A DNA stretch of 64,000 bases from Chitinophaga varians (GTDB lineage Bacteria > Bacteroidota > Bacteroidia > Chitinophagales > Chitinophagaceae). This document shows, piece after piece, positions 26,250 to 34,719 of this stretch. The DNA is taken from positions 2,480,001-2,544,000 of the forward strand of contig NZ_JABAIA010000001.1 in the NCBI RefSeq assembly GCF_012641275.1, read 5' to 3'. The notes under the pieces are model-generated. The model was not told the origin of the DNA. It did not search any database and was given only the letters and a program-made list of their open reading frames with translations. A program made the position numbers and the translations under genes. How positions within the stretch are numbered: position 1 is the first letter of the stretch; every line of letters starts with the position of its first letter.

Positions 26250-27758
26250 CTATTTTTCCAGCTTCATTTGCGGGAAGAACAGCACGTCCTGGATGGAAGG
26301 CTGGTTGGTCATCAGCATGGTCAGACGGTCGATACCGATACCGATACCGGAAGTAGGCGGCATGCCATATTCCAGGGCTCGGAGGAAATCGTAGTCGATA
26401 TACATGGCTTCGTCATCGCCGCGTTCCATCAGTTTCACCTGGTCTTCGAAACGTTCGCGCTGGTCGATCGGATCGTTCAGCTCACTGTAAGCATTAGCGA
26501 TTTCCTTGCCATTGGCAATCAGCTCAAAACGTTCTACCAGTCCTTCCTTGCTGCGGTGTTTTTTAGTCAGCGGGCTCATTTCCACCGGGTAGTCGGTGAT
26601 AAAGGTCGGCTGTACATAATGGCCTTCGCATTTTTCACCAAAGATCTCATCGATCAGTTTGGCTTTACCGAATTTGGCGTCTACGTGGATGTCCAGTTGT
26701 TTGCAGACATCGCGCAGTTGCGCTTCGTCCATGCCGGAGATATCGAAACCGGTATGTTCCTTAATGGCTTCGTACATCGGCACGCGGCGGAAAGGCGCTT
26801 TAAAGTCGATGGTTTTATCACCTACCGGCACTACTGTGGTGCCATGAAGGGCCAACGCTACTTTTTCGAGCAGGGTTTCGGTGGTACGCATCATCCACTC
26901 ATAGTCCTTATAGGCGGCGTACATTTCCATTACGGTAAACTCCGGGTTGTGGGTACGGTCCATACCTTCATTACGGAAGTCTTTCGCAAATTCGTACACA
27001 CCTTCAAAACCACCTACGATGAGGCGTTTCAGGTATAATTCATTCGCGATGCGGAGATATAAAGGAATATCCAGCGCGTTGTGGTGCGTAACGAACGGAC
27101 GGGCGGTAGCGCCGCCGGGAATAGGCTGCAGGATAGGTGTTTCCACTTCCAGGTAGCCCAGGTTATTATAAAAATCGCGGATGGTCTGGAGGATTTTGGT
27201 GCGTTTTACAAACACATCTTTCACTTCCGGGTTGATGACCAGGTCCACATACCGTTGACGGTACTTAAATTCCGGATCGGTTACCTCGTCAAAAACCTGT
27301 CCTTCCACGGATTTTACGATCGGGAGCGGGCGCAGGGCTTTGGACAGCATGGTCACTTCCCTCGCGTGAACGGAGGTGGCGCCGGTTTTGGTCACGAAAG
27401 CATATCCTTTTACACCGATGATGTCACCGATGTCCATCAGTTTCTTGAAAACAACGTCGTAAGCAGTCTTGTCTTCACCAGGACAGATATCGTCGCGGCG
27501 TACGTACAGCTGGATACGGCCGGCCTTGTCCTGGAGTTCCACGAAAGCTGCCTTACCCATATCACGGATAAACATAATACGGCCTGCCAGGCATACGTCC
27601 TGGAATTGCTCCTTAGTAGCTTCCGAATAGTTATTTTTTATGTTAACGGAAGTATCATTAACCGGGTATTCCGCTGCAGGGTAGGGGTCGATCCCTAGTT
27701 TTTGCAGCTCCTGTAATTTTTCCCGGCGTATAATCTCTTGCTCAGATAATTGTGTCAT
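26250..27758 (-). CDS. lysS: Lysyl-tRNA synthetase, class II
   Basis: A 502-residue class IIb aminoacyl-tRNA synthetase that charges tRNA-Lys. The N-terminal OB-fold (about 45-150, [22 protein letters not shown]) is followed by the catalytic domain. This has motif 2 ([18 protein letters not shown]), [21 protein letters not shown] and motif 3 ([15 protein letters not shown], near the C terminus). The start at 27758 gives [12 protein letters not shown]; an ATG 7 codons earlier is possible. Single gene. Confidence 0.97.
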   Translation of the reverse strand: MTQLSEQEIIRREKLQELQKLGIDPYPAAEYPVNDTSVNIKNNYSEATKEQFQDVCLAGRIMFIRDMGKAAFVELQDKAGRIQLYVRRDDICPGEDKTAYDVVFKKLMDIGDIIGVKGYAFVTKTGATSVHAREVTMLSKALRPLPIVKSVEGQVFDEVTDPEFKYRQRYVDLVINPEVKDVFVKRTKILQTIRDFYNNLGYLEVETPILQPIPGGATARPFVTHHNALDIPLYLRIANELYLKRLIVGGFEGVYEFAKDFRNEGMDRTHNPEFTVMEMYAAYKDYEWMMRTTETLLEKVALALHGTTVVPVGDKTIDFKAPFRRVPMYEAIKEHTGFDISGMDEAQLRDVCKQLDIHVDAKFGKAKLIDEIFGEKCEGHYVQPTFITDYPVEMSPLTKKHRSKEGLVERFELIANGKEIANAYSELNDPIDQRERFEDQVKLMERGDDEAMYIDYDFLRALEYGMPPTSGIGIGIDRLTMLMTNQPSIQDVLFFPQMKLEK

Positions 27759-27787
27759 GTGATTATTTGTAAATGCCAAATGGAGTG

Positions 27788-27795
27788 CAAAAATA
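27788..27795 (-). promoter_or_regulatory. Candidate -7 element of lysS
   Basis: The minus strand reads TATTTTTG, 29 bp upstream of the lysS start at 27758. Confidence 0.5.
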
Positions 27796-27815
27796 ACTGA
27801 TTATAGGGAAAATCT

Positions 27816-27930
27816 TATGGAAAAGGGCTGTAAGACTACAGCCCTCTTATTTTTTGACCATATCCTATGAAAACCGGTTTAAAGTTAGCCTGTTCCACTG
27901 CTATAAGCAGCGGGAGTTAACGAACGTGGT
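27816..27930 (-). repeat. Dispersed non-coding element, copy 2 of 4
   Basis: On the minus strand: a -7-like box TAACTTTA (27880-27887), the conserved CATAGGATATGGTCAAAA (27850-27869) and a perfect hairpin AGGGCTGTA-GTCT-TACAGCCCT (27824-27845) followed by TTTTCC. Compared with copy 1, a G-C pair in the stem has become T-A on both arms. The upstream GTTCAC block is missing or too diverged to recognise. The hairpin ends just before the lysS promoter. Confidence 0.55.
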
Positions 27931-28005
27931 CAACTATTGCGTAAATGGCGCCTGTAGATGGATATCCGGCAATATCAGGCGGCCGTTTATGGATTTTGTG
28001 AAGGG

Positions 28006-28013
28006 TATTTTTG
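28006..28013 (+). promoter_or_regulatory. Candidate -7 element of the S9 peptidase gene
   Basis: TATTTTTG, a consensus match 50 bp upstream of the preferred start at 28064. Confidence 0.45.
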
Positions 28014-28063
28014 AGTTATGCTTATTTTCGCCCGCCAACAACAACAAAAATCAACATCGTATT

Positions 28064-30217
28064 ATGAGAAGCATATCATGGTTTACACCCGCCTGCCTGG
28101 GCAGTGCCGCCCTGTTGCTTGCCGCTATGCCACGTTTACAGGCGCAGGAAAAGCAGGATGTTACCTTTGAACAGGCCTTCAGAGGCCAGGCCACGGATAT
28201 TATACAACCCTTACCGGTCATCAAAGGCTGGGCAGATGCGGAGCACTACCTGGAAATGCGCCGCGACGCTGCTTCCGGCCGTACGCAGGCCATGAAAGTG
28301 GACGCCCGCACCGGAAAAGCAGAAATATATACCGCTCCGGTAGACGGCCCCAGCGTGGAAGTACGCGACAGGGACATCTACTACAAGGGCGTTGACGGCA
28401 ATAGCATCCGCCTGACAAATGACACCCTGGAAGAGAAAAATCCCACGCTCTCACCAGACGGGCGCTATGTGGCCTTTACCCGCAACAATGACCTGTACAG
28501 CCTGGAAATAACTTCTAAAAAGGAAACACGCTATACCCACGACGGCACTGATGTGATCTACAATGGATGGTCTTCCTGGGTGTATTATGAAGAAATTCTC
28601 GGTCGCCCTACCCATTACCGCGCTTTCTGGTGGAGCCCCGACAGTAAACAGATCGCCTATATGCACTTTGATGATACCAAAGTGCCCGTATTCCCGATCT
28701 ACAGTGAAAGAGGACAGCATGGATATCTCGAAAACACCCGCTATCCCAAAGCCGGCGACCCCAACCCGGCAGTAAAAGTAGGCGTGGTGCCGGTAGAAGG
28801 CGGTAATACCATATGGGCCGACTTCAACGAAAAAGACGACCAGTACTTCGGCATGCCTTTCTGGACGGCCGACAGCAAACAACTTTGGATGCAGTGGATG
28901 CCCCGCAGCCAGGACAACCTGAAAATATACAGCATAGATCCAAAAACCGGCGCCAAGAAAACAATCTACAGCGAAAGCCAGAAAACATGGGTGGACTGGT
29001 TCGATGCTGTTCCCTTCCTGCAAAACAACCAGGGCTTTCTGTTGCAAAGCGATAAAACAGGCTGGTCCCACCTGTACCTCCATAACATGGATGGCTCCCT
29101 GAAAAAACAGCTGACCAGCGGTAACTGGACCGTAAAAGACGTGGTTGCTACAGATGAAAAAAACCAGATCATCTACTTTACCGCCCGCAAGGAAGCATCC
29201 ACCCGTTTCGACCTGTATAAGGTAAGCATGAAAACCGGCGCCATTACGCGGTTGACTTTCGGCAATTACAACCACATCATCAACATCGCGCCTGGTGGCA
29301 AATACTTCATTACCACCTATTCCAACCTGCAAACACCCGACAGGATGGCGCTGCTGGACAATAACGGGAAAGTTGTCCGGGAACTGGGCAACAGCAAAGG
29401 CAGCAAGTTTGACCAGTACAACCTGTACAAGCCTGAACTGACTACCTACAAAACCCGCGACGGACTGGTGTTACCGATGACCATTACTATGCCGGTACAC
29501 CTGCAGCCCGGGAAAAAATATCCTATCCTGATCAGCATCTATGGCGGCCCTAACGCCGGCACCGTATACGATACCTGGAAATTCAGCCCCGGCTCCCAGT
29601 GGTGGTCACAGGAAGGCGTTATCCAGGTGGCCATCGACAACCGCAGCAGCGGTCAGTTAGGCAAAACCGGCATGAACTACATCCACCGTCAGCTGGGCAA
29701 GTATGAAATTGAAGACTATATGGACGCCGCTATGTGGCTGCGTTCCCAGCCCTGGGCCGATCCATCCAAAATATGCATGACCGGTGGCAGTTTCGGTGGT
29801 TATATGACCGATATGGCCCTTACCTATGGCGCTGATGTATTCACCCATGGTATGGCCAATTTTGCGGTAACGGACTGGCAGCTGTATGACAGCCACTACA
29901 CCGAGCGTTATATGGACACTCCCGCAGAAAATCCGGAAGGTTATAAAATTACTTCCGTGATGACCTACGCCAACCGCTATAAAGGCCTGCTCCGCATGGC
30001 ACATGGCACTATGGACGACAATGTGCATATGCAAAATGTTATTCAGCTGGTAGACAAGCTGCAAAGCCTGAACAAACACTTTGAATTTATGCTGTATCCC
30101 GGCGAGCGCCACGGATGGAGAGGTCCTAACGCCCTGCATGCTTCCACCGAAACGGCAAGGTTCATTTACACCCATCTGCTGGACAAGCCGTTCCCGTCTG
30201 CCTTTAATGCGAAATAG
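28064..30217 (+). CDS. S9B dipeptidyl peptidase IV-type serine peptidase
   Basis: A 717-residue exported prolyl oligopeptidase-family enzyme (signal peptide about 1-27). An eight-bladed propeller domain (about 40-460, with YVAFTRNNDLYSL, RAFWWSPDSKQIAYM and SHLYLHNMDGS) precedes the alpha/beta hydrolase domain. Catalytic triad: Ser about 576 in TGGSFGGYM, Asp about 651 in HGTMDDNVH, His in PGERHGWRG. It removes N-terminal dipeptides, often after proline, in the periplasm. The start is the ATG before the signal peptide. A terminator follows. Confidence 0.93.
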   Translation: MRSISWFTPACLGSAALLLAAMPRLQAQEKQDVTFEQAFRGQATDIIQPLPVIKGWADAEHYLEMRRDAASGRTQAMKVDARTGKAEIYTAPVDGPSVEVRDRDIYYKGVDGNSIRLTNDTLEEKNPTLSPDGRYVAFTRNNDLYSLEITSKKETRYTHDGTDVIYNGWSSWVYYEEILGRPTHYRAFWWSPDSKQIAYMHFDDTKVPVFPIYSERGQHGYLENTRYPKAGDPNPAVKVGVVPVEGGNTIWADFNEKDDQYFGMPFWTADSKQLWMQWMPRSQDNLKIYSIDPKTGAKKTIYSESQKTWVDWFDAVPFLQNNQGFLLQSDKTGWSHLYLHNMDGSLKKQLTSGNWTVKDVVATDEKNQIIYFTARKEASTRFDLYKVSMKTGAITRLTFGNYNHIINIAPGGKYFITTYSNLQTPDRMALLDNNGKVVRELGNSKGSKFDQYNLYKPELTTYKTRDGLVLPMTITMPVHLQPGKKYPILISIYGGPNAGTVYDTWKFSPGSQWWSQEGVIQVAIDNRSSGQLGKTGMNYIHRQLGKYEIEDYMDAAMWLRSQPWADPSKICMTGGSFGGYMTDMALTYGADVFTHGMANFAVTDWQLYDSHYTERYMDTPAENPEGYKITSVMTYANRYKGLLRMAHGTMDDNVHMQNVIQLVDKLQSLNKHFEFMLYPGERHGWRGPNALHASTETARFIYTHLLDKPFPSAFNAK

Positions 30218-30240
30218 CCGCTACAGTAACCTTTAAATGG

Positions 30241-30292
30241 GGTCCCGGAAAAATATCAGGCATGATATCCTTTCCGGGACCTTATTTTTTTT
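30241..30292 (+). terminator. Rho-independent terminator of the S9 peptidase gene
   Basis: Arms GGTCCCGGAAA (30241-30251) and TTTCCGGGACC (30271-30281), then a T-rich tail (TTATTTTTTTT), 24 bp after the stop. Confidence 0.85.
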
Positions 30293-30467
30293 GCCATAAA
30301 AGAGTGTGTAAATCAACGTACAGGAAGGTAAAATTGCGACTTCACAGGCGATAAGGATAAACAGGACCAAAGTAAATAGGACCAAAAAATCTTGTGGGTT
30401 AAATGTAATGATTTGAATGTCAGGTAAGGGAGTAAGTATCAGGGAGAGTAATCACAGGTTTTTAGGA

Positions 30468-30603
30468 GAAAGAAACAGGGCTGCAAGACTACAGCCCCGA
30501 AAAATTTTAACCATATCTTTATTGAAAAACCTAACCCAAAGGTGGGCGTTTTTTGAATTAGATGTTACTCCATTTTTGTGAACGATATATTTTTCTCGGG
30601 GAA
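30468..30603 (-). repeat. Dispersed non-coding element, copy 3 of 4
   Basis: On the minus strand: CGTTCAC block (30578-30584), -7-like box CACCTTTG (30537-30544), conserved block with AGATATGGTTAAAA (30503-30534, slightly altered: CAATAAAG replaces CATAGG), then a hairpin GGGGCTGTA-GTCT-TGCAGCCCT (30477-30498) and TGTTTCTTTC. Two end or near-loop pairs are mismatched. It is 426 bp from copy 4 and in the same orientation. Confidence 0.55.
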
Positions 30604-30895
30604 CGTGGCAAAAAAGACGGTGAACGCATATTGCAGTTAAACGCTTGCTAGTTAATCATAATGTATCTTATTTTGATATATAAATTTGATTATCAGTTTG
30701 TTATATCATAAAGTTGTGTTGTTTTGCCGTAAAGTCGCTTCCAGCGGCTGCGAACTGGTTGCAGGTAAACGCATTAAAAAAGGAAGTGAACGTAAAATGA
30801 TGAGTGGAAAGACCCGGATAATTTCCGGAAGCATTAGCAAAAGTTATAAAACGTATGTTTTGTTATAAATCAGTAGCGCTGCAGGGTAAAGGGAA

Positions 30896-31027
30896 TAAAA
30901 AAAGGGTGGTAAGAATACCGCCCTTGTAATAATTTTAACCATATCCTATGAAAAACCTAAAACAAAGATATACTGTGAATTTTAGTCCCAGGCTTCCATT
31001 TCCGTGAACGCTGTAATATTGTTCGTG
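30896..31027 (-). repeat. Dispersed non-coding element, copy 4 of 4 (best preserved promoter)
   Basis: On the minus strand: palindrome ACGAAC-N11-GTTCAC (31003-31025), exact -7 consensus TATCTTTG (30963-30970), conserved block with CATAGGATATGGTTAAAA (30932-30961), hairpin AGGGCGGTA-TTCT-TACCACCCT (30903-30924, one G-T pair) and a run of seven T. Predicted transcript about 60 nt. An AT-rich tract of about 100 bp lies directly upstream of the promoter. Confidence 0.6.
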
Positions 31028-31255
31028 AAAACAGGATAATGGTAAATATGTTATTATATTAACAATTTTACAATATTATAATTATATAGAATTACTATTT
31101 ATAAATATGTATATATACTTATAAATCAATAATTAACATAGATTTAATGCAGTGAAATTCAAGTTTTTTATTGAATTGGTCCTTTGATATCCTGATAACT
31201 TTATGCGTTAACCGTAAAAAAGGTTGCGTTGACGGACCGTATTCCGGCGTTGGCC

Positions 31256-31594
31256 TCAGGCTATTCGCTGGCCGTTCCGGACGGACTTACCGGGCTGCAG
31301 GAGGGTAACTTCCTTGTCATCGCCCAATACTCCCAACACGAGGCACTCAGAGATAAAGTTCGCGATCTGTTTAGGAGGAAAATTTACTACAGCAATGATT
31401 TGTTTGCCTATCAGCTCTTCTTTCTGGTAAAGCCGGGTAATCTGTGCAGAAGATCTTTTCGTGCCGATTTCCGGGCCGAAATCTATCAACAACTGATAAG
31501 CCGGGTTACGGGCCTTGGGAAAGTCGTTTGCTTCTACTATTGTTCCTGTTCTCATTTCTATTTTCTCAAAGTCCTGCCAGTTGATCAATTCCAT
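31256..31594 (-). CDS. csaA: CsaA-like tRNA-binding-domain protein
   Basis: A 112-residue single-domain protein with the OB-fold tRNA-binding domain also seen at the C terminus of some synthetases: IEMRTGTIVEANDFPKARN, YQLLIDFGPEIGTKRSSAQI, LIGKQIIAVVNFPPKQIAN and SECLVLGVLG. CsaA of Bacillus has been described as an export-related chaperone; the domain binds RNA. The start at 31594 yields MELINWQDFEKIEMR, the usual length. An ATG 27 codons upstream is in frame but unconserved-looking. Confidence 0.9.
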   Translation of the reverse strand: MELINWQDFEKIEMRTGTIVEANDFPKARNPAYQLLIDFGPEIGTKRSSAQITRLYQKEELIGKQIIAVVNFPPKQIANFISECLVLGVLGDDKEVTLLQPGKSVRNGQRIA

Positions 31595-31762
31595 TACATT
31601 CGTTTTATCTAAAAATAACGGACTGAAGGCAAAAAAGCAAAAGTCGGGATCTGTTTGTGAAGAGCGGTCGCACAACGTGTTGAAATACGCCTACAAAAGG
31701 GTAATCTGGCATAGTTATTGTTTTTAATATTACCAAATTTTAGGTTAAAAAATAGGTTAAAG

Positions 31763-31798
31763 CGAAAGAACCCCACCTGCAGAGGTGGGGTTCTTTCG
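31763..31798. terminator. Bidirectional terminator after lptC
   Basis: CGAAAGAACCCCACCT pairs with AGGTGGGGTTCTTTCG around a 4-base loop; 24 bp past the lptC stop on the minus strand. Confidence 0.85.
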
Positions 31799-31821
31799 TT
31801 TATATACTTTCCGGAAGCGGG

Positions 31822-32370
31822 CTATTGCATTGACAGGCTGTCCTGTACTGTGATAGGTCCGCTAACGTTGATAATCTTTCTGTCGGTAAAATCTTCGTTG
31901 GCAATCAGTCCCCAGCCGTGCAGAGAATCGGTGGGCGTCTTAATAAAGACTTCCTTGGTGGAGTAAAAAACTTTTTTCTTGGGGTCCCAGTTCAGCTCAT
32001 CGGTATTAAGGCGATCCCCTTTTTTATTCACGACCACTACATTTTTGGACAGGAATATAGCTCCTTCGTCTTCCATATAACGACCGGTATCGGCGGTGAG
32101 GGTGCTTTCCACACCGAGGGTGTCATTAAACATGAGCACTTTCAGGCCCTGCTTGAATTTCACGTAGGATGGCTTATCCAGGCTTCTTTCCATGGCAGGG
32201 GCCATCAGCTTTGCATTTACCTTGCCGTTCTGGCTGAAAATAGCCTCGATATCTGTACCGTTTTCAACAGCCGCTTTCTTGGAATCAAATTCCATCACCG
32301 CCTGGATATCATTTTCGCAGGCAACCGCTGTCAGCGCGATACACAGATATATGAGTCTTTTCCCGATCAT
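31822..32370 (-). CDS. lptC: LPS export protein LptC-like lipoprotein
   Basis: A 182-residue protein starting with a lipoprotein signal (LIYLCIALTAVACEND, Cys at about 18) and a beta-jellyroll LptC/OstA-type domain (about 30-175: SYVKFKQGLKVLMFND, LTADTGRYMEDEGAIFLSKN, LNTDELNWDPKKKVFYS). LptC receives lipopolysaccharide from the inner-membrane ABC transporter and passes it to LptA. It lies 10 bp after the outer-membrane protein gene, a pairing usual in Bacteroidota. Confidence 0.85.
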   Translation of the reverse strand: MIGKRLIYLCIALTAVACENDIQAVMEFDSKKAAVENGTDIEAIFSQNGKVNAKLMAPAMERSLDKPSYVKFKQGLKVLMFNDTLGVESTLTADTGRYMEDEGAIFLSKNVVVVNKKGDRLNTDELNWDPKKKVFYSTKEVFIKTPTDSLHGWGLIANEDFTDRKIINVSGPITVQDSLSMQ

Positions 32371-32380
32371 ACGGTCAGGC

Positions 32381-33673
32381 TTAATCGTATTTCTTCTTGA
32401 TAAACCATCTGTCGCTCAGGGTAAAGCCGAGAGACAACCGGTAGATATTTTCCTTGAGGGCGGTATTGTTGCTACCACGGTGGGCCACATCAAATGCAAC
32501 GTTGACCATCGTGTACTGGTTGGAGTAAGGCATACGGCGTACGGGTAATCCGGCACCTACCGTAAAGCCCATGATGTTCATGTCCTGGCCACCCAGTTTC
32601 AGGTAATCAAGGCCATAATAGGCACCAAGGCGGTAAGCTACACGGTTCCAGTAACCGCTGAGCGCTGTGGCATTGGGAACGAACTGTCCGCCGATAGCCA
32701 GCTTCCAGGAATTCTGGAGGGAATCGGCCTGCTCATACTTTCTGAAGTTGCTCCATTGTGTGGTATTGAAGTCCATACCCACCTGCCATTTATCCAGCTT
32801 GCGCAGAATGAAACCGGCGCCAAAGTCCTGTGGGTACACCACGGTACCTTTAGGGCCTTTTTCGGACTTCACGGAATCAAGTGTAACAAAACTATTGGAG
32901 GCGGCATTGTATATGAGGCTTTCGCTCAGGTTCTCCTGGCGAACCGACATATCCTGCTTCAGGCTTCCGGAAGCGCCCAGTGTAAGGTCCATATCCTTGT
33001 TCAATTTGGCCTTGTACTGAACACCTACTTTATAGAAGAAGCTGCTATAACTAATGCGTGTCATGTGCCTGGAAGCATTGATATCAGTTACAGGATAAAT
33101 AACACGGGTATTGTTTTCAATATTTCCGAACAGATAGCCCAGGTTAACACCAATGCTGAAATTACCGATTCCCACACCGGTACCGGCATACAGCTGATAT
33201 AAACCACCACTGCCCTGGTAACGGTGCGCTACCGGCAGTTTAAGGGTATCGTAAAAAATCTGGTCTTTAGACTCCTGAATGTTGTAAGACACTCTGGTCA
33301 CCGGGCGAAGGCCCAGGTTCAGGCCCCATTTCTTGCGGATGGGAATACCCACCTGCAGATAAGACAGGGTACCAAAGCCGGAGCTAAAGCTTGCGTTTTT
33401 GTCGGAGATAGACCTGGCACCGGCTTCCACACCAATATCGAAAGTGGTGAGCAGCAGGTTGGAATAGCTGGCCGGATTGATAAAGTTAACAGATGTAGGA
33501 TCTCCGTATGCCTGAGATACGCCACCCATACCACGGTTGACTGTATTCTGGTTGTTGTTCAGATCGCCTAAACCGTAACGCGAGTAGGGTGAATTATCCT
33601 GTGCTGTAGCATTATTTGCCACCAGGAAAAATCCAACCAGGAAGCAAAGAATACTGACTTTTGTCCAATGCAT
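32381..33673 (-). CDS. Outer-membrane beta-barrel protein beside lptC
   Basis: A 430-residue exported protein (signal peptide about 1-25, ending ATAQ). The conserved start NSPYSRYGLGDL, then RGMGGVSQAYGDP and INPASYSNL, recalls FadL/PorV-like barrels, with amphipathic strands to the end. This family is common upstream of lptC in Bacteroidota; substrate unknown. Probably co-transcribed with lptC. Confidence 0.78.
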   Translation of the reverse strand: MHWTKVSILCFLVGFFLVANNATAQDNSPYSRYGLGDLNNNQNTVNRGMGGVSQAYGDPTSVNFINPASYSNLLLTTFDIGVEAGARSISDKNASFSSGFGTLSYLQVGIPIRKKWGLNLGLRPVTRVSYNIQESKDQIFYDTLKLPVAHRYQGSGGLYQLYAGTGVGIGNFSIGVNLGYLFGNIENNTRVIYPVTDINASRHMTRISYSSFFYKVGVQYKAKLNKDMDLTLGASGSLKQDMSVRQENLSESLIYNAASNSFVTLDSVKSEKGPKGTVVYPQDFGAGFILRKLDKWQVGMDFNTTQWSNFRKYEQADSLQNSWKLAIGGQFVPNATALSGYWNRVAYRLGAYYGLDYLKLGGQDMNIMGFTVGAGLPVRRMPYSNQYTMVNVAFDVAHRGSNNTALKENIYRLSLGFTLSDRWFIKKKYD

Positions 33674-33893
33674 TTCGTATCAGAATTGAGTTTAAACCCT
33701 TGTCCAGTGAAAATTATGGGTCTGCAAATATCTACTTTTTAAGGCGGGAAGCAAAAAAAACCAAAATCCGCCCTGTTAAAAGCGCGTTAAAGTTAACATT
33801 CCCGAACGCTGAAAGCCTTGACAGGCCGTCATCTTCCATCAAAAATATATTTTTTTGACAATATCTTAGCGCGTTTTTTCGTGGTAAAAAAAT

Positions 33894-34529
33894 TTACAGG
33901 TCCCCGGCAGACAGATTCCTGAAATGACCATTGAGCTTTACCCGTTCTTTCAGGCGCTCCATTTCCGCCATCATGGGAATAACCTTGTGAAGATGCCGTT
34001 TCAGGTATTCCAGTCGTTGTACCTCATAAAAAAGATGCAACAGCTCATACTCCTCTGTCAACGACAGGCCTGCGTGATGGGCCAGATCATAGGAAGTAAG
34101 GCTGACGTCCTCCCTGGGAAAGGTTTTATGTATCTGAAGGATGGCATGCAGCTCCCGGATACCGTGCAGCACCTCTTTCAACAGGCGGGAGCTACTGTTG
34201 ACATGGTTTTCGGGATAATTGACAATCGCGCCGGCATACAATTTATGAGGAATGTCGCCTATATGTTCAAGCGTTCTGAATACGCTGGTACCACGGGTAA
34301 TCAGGTCCATTTCACCGTTATCATACAATTTCTGCACTTTTTCGATAGTGACCAGTGTTCCATATTCCATTATTCTTCTGTCGATGACCGCGGGAATACC
34401 AAAGGGTTTGTTTTCCGCCACGCATTCCCGCGCCAGCTGTTTATACCGGGGCTCAAACACGTGAAGGTTCAGCTGTTCTCCCGGATATACCACAATGCCA
34501 AGGGGAAATATGGAAATAAAATTTGTCAT
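33894..34529 (-). CDS. Lon protease N-terminal-domain (substrate-binding) protein
   Basis: A 211-residue stand-alone version of the Lon N-terminal domain: ISIFPLGIVVYPGEQLNLHVFEPRYKQLA split over the first 35 residues, then FGIPAVID, GTLVTIEKV and GTSVFRTLEHI, ending in a helical region. No ATPase or protease domain follows, so it is not a broken lon; such short proteins are a family of their own. Function unknown. Confidence 0.88.
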   Translation of the reverse strand: MTNFISIFPLGIVVYPGEQLNLHVFEPRYKQLARECVAENKPFGIPAVIDRRIMEYGTLVTIEKVQKLYDNGEMDLITRGTSVFRTLEHIGDIPHKLYAGAIVNYPENHVNSSSRLLKEVLHGIRELHAILQIHKTFPREDVSLTSYDLAHHAGLSLTEEYELLHLFYEVQRLEYLKRHLHKVIPMMAEMERLKERVKLNGHFRNLSAGDL

Positions 34530-34719
34530 CTTACGGCTCAGAGTTTACGCTAAAGGTAAAAAAAACGGCCCGCATAACGGACGCAGAATCTGCTTATTAG
34601 CACTCATGACATGTATATATTAAATAAAAGGAATACCTTTATAAACAACATTATTACTCATTCTCAGACATAACAGATAAGGGTATCCTGCCATACCTGA
34701 TCAACTAAAGACTTTGTAC

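Larger units (their letters stand above)
27759..28063. other. Divergent region between lysS and the S9 peptidase
   Basis: This 305 bp spacer contains the lysS promoter, copy 2 of the dispersed element and the S9 peptidase promoter. The plus-strand frame upstream of 28064 is open but has no signal peptide and crosses the repeat element, so I treat it as non-coding. Confidence 0.6.
30218..31255. other. 1.04 kb gene-free region
   Basis: No convincing coding frame in about 1 kb, unusual in this compact segment. It contains the S9 peptidase terminator, a small direct repeat (AGGACCAAA at 30363 and 30378), two copies of the dispersed element in tandem about 426 bp apart, and very AT-rich stretches (about 30650-30710 and 31040-31150) lying upstream of each element on the minus strand. 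A 60-codon frame at 30686-30868 has no family resemblance and is probably chance. Confidence 0.7.

Noticed and set aside
27854..28063. N-terminal extension of the S9 peptidase
   Set aside because: The frame is open for 70 codons upstream, but it crosses the dispersed element and lacks a signal peptide, which starts at 28064.
30686..30868. 60-codon frame in the gene-free region
   Set aside because: Basic, low-complexity product with no signal, no family resemblance and no convincing start context.
16282..31027. Dispersed element as a transposon or MITE
   Set aside because: No terminal inverted repeats, no target duplications and no transposase nearby. Conserved promoter-like and terminator parts fit an RNA cassette better, although mobility is not excluded.
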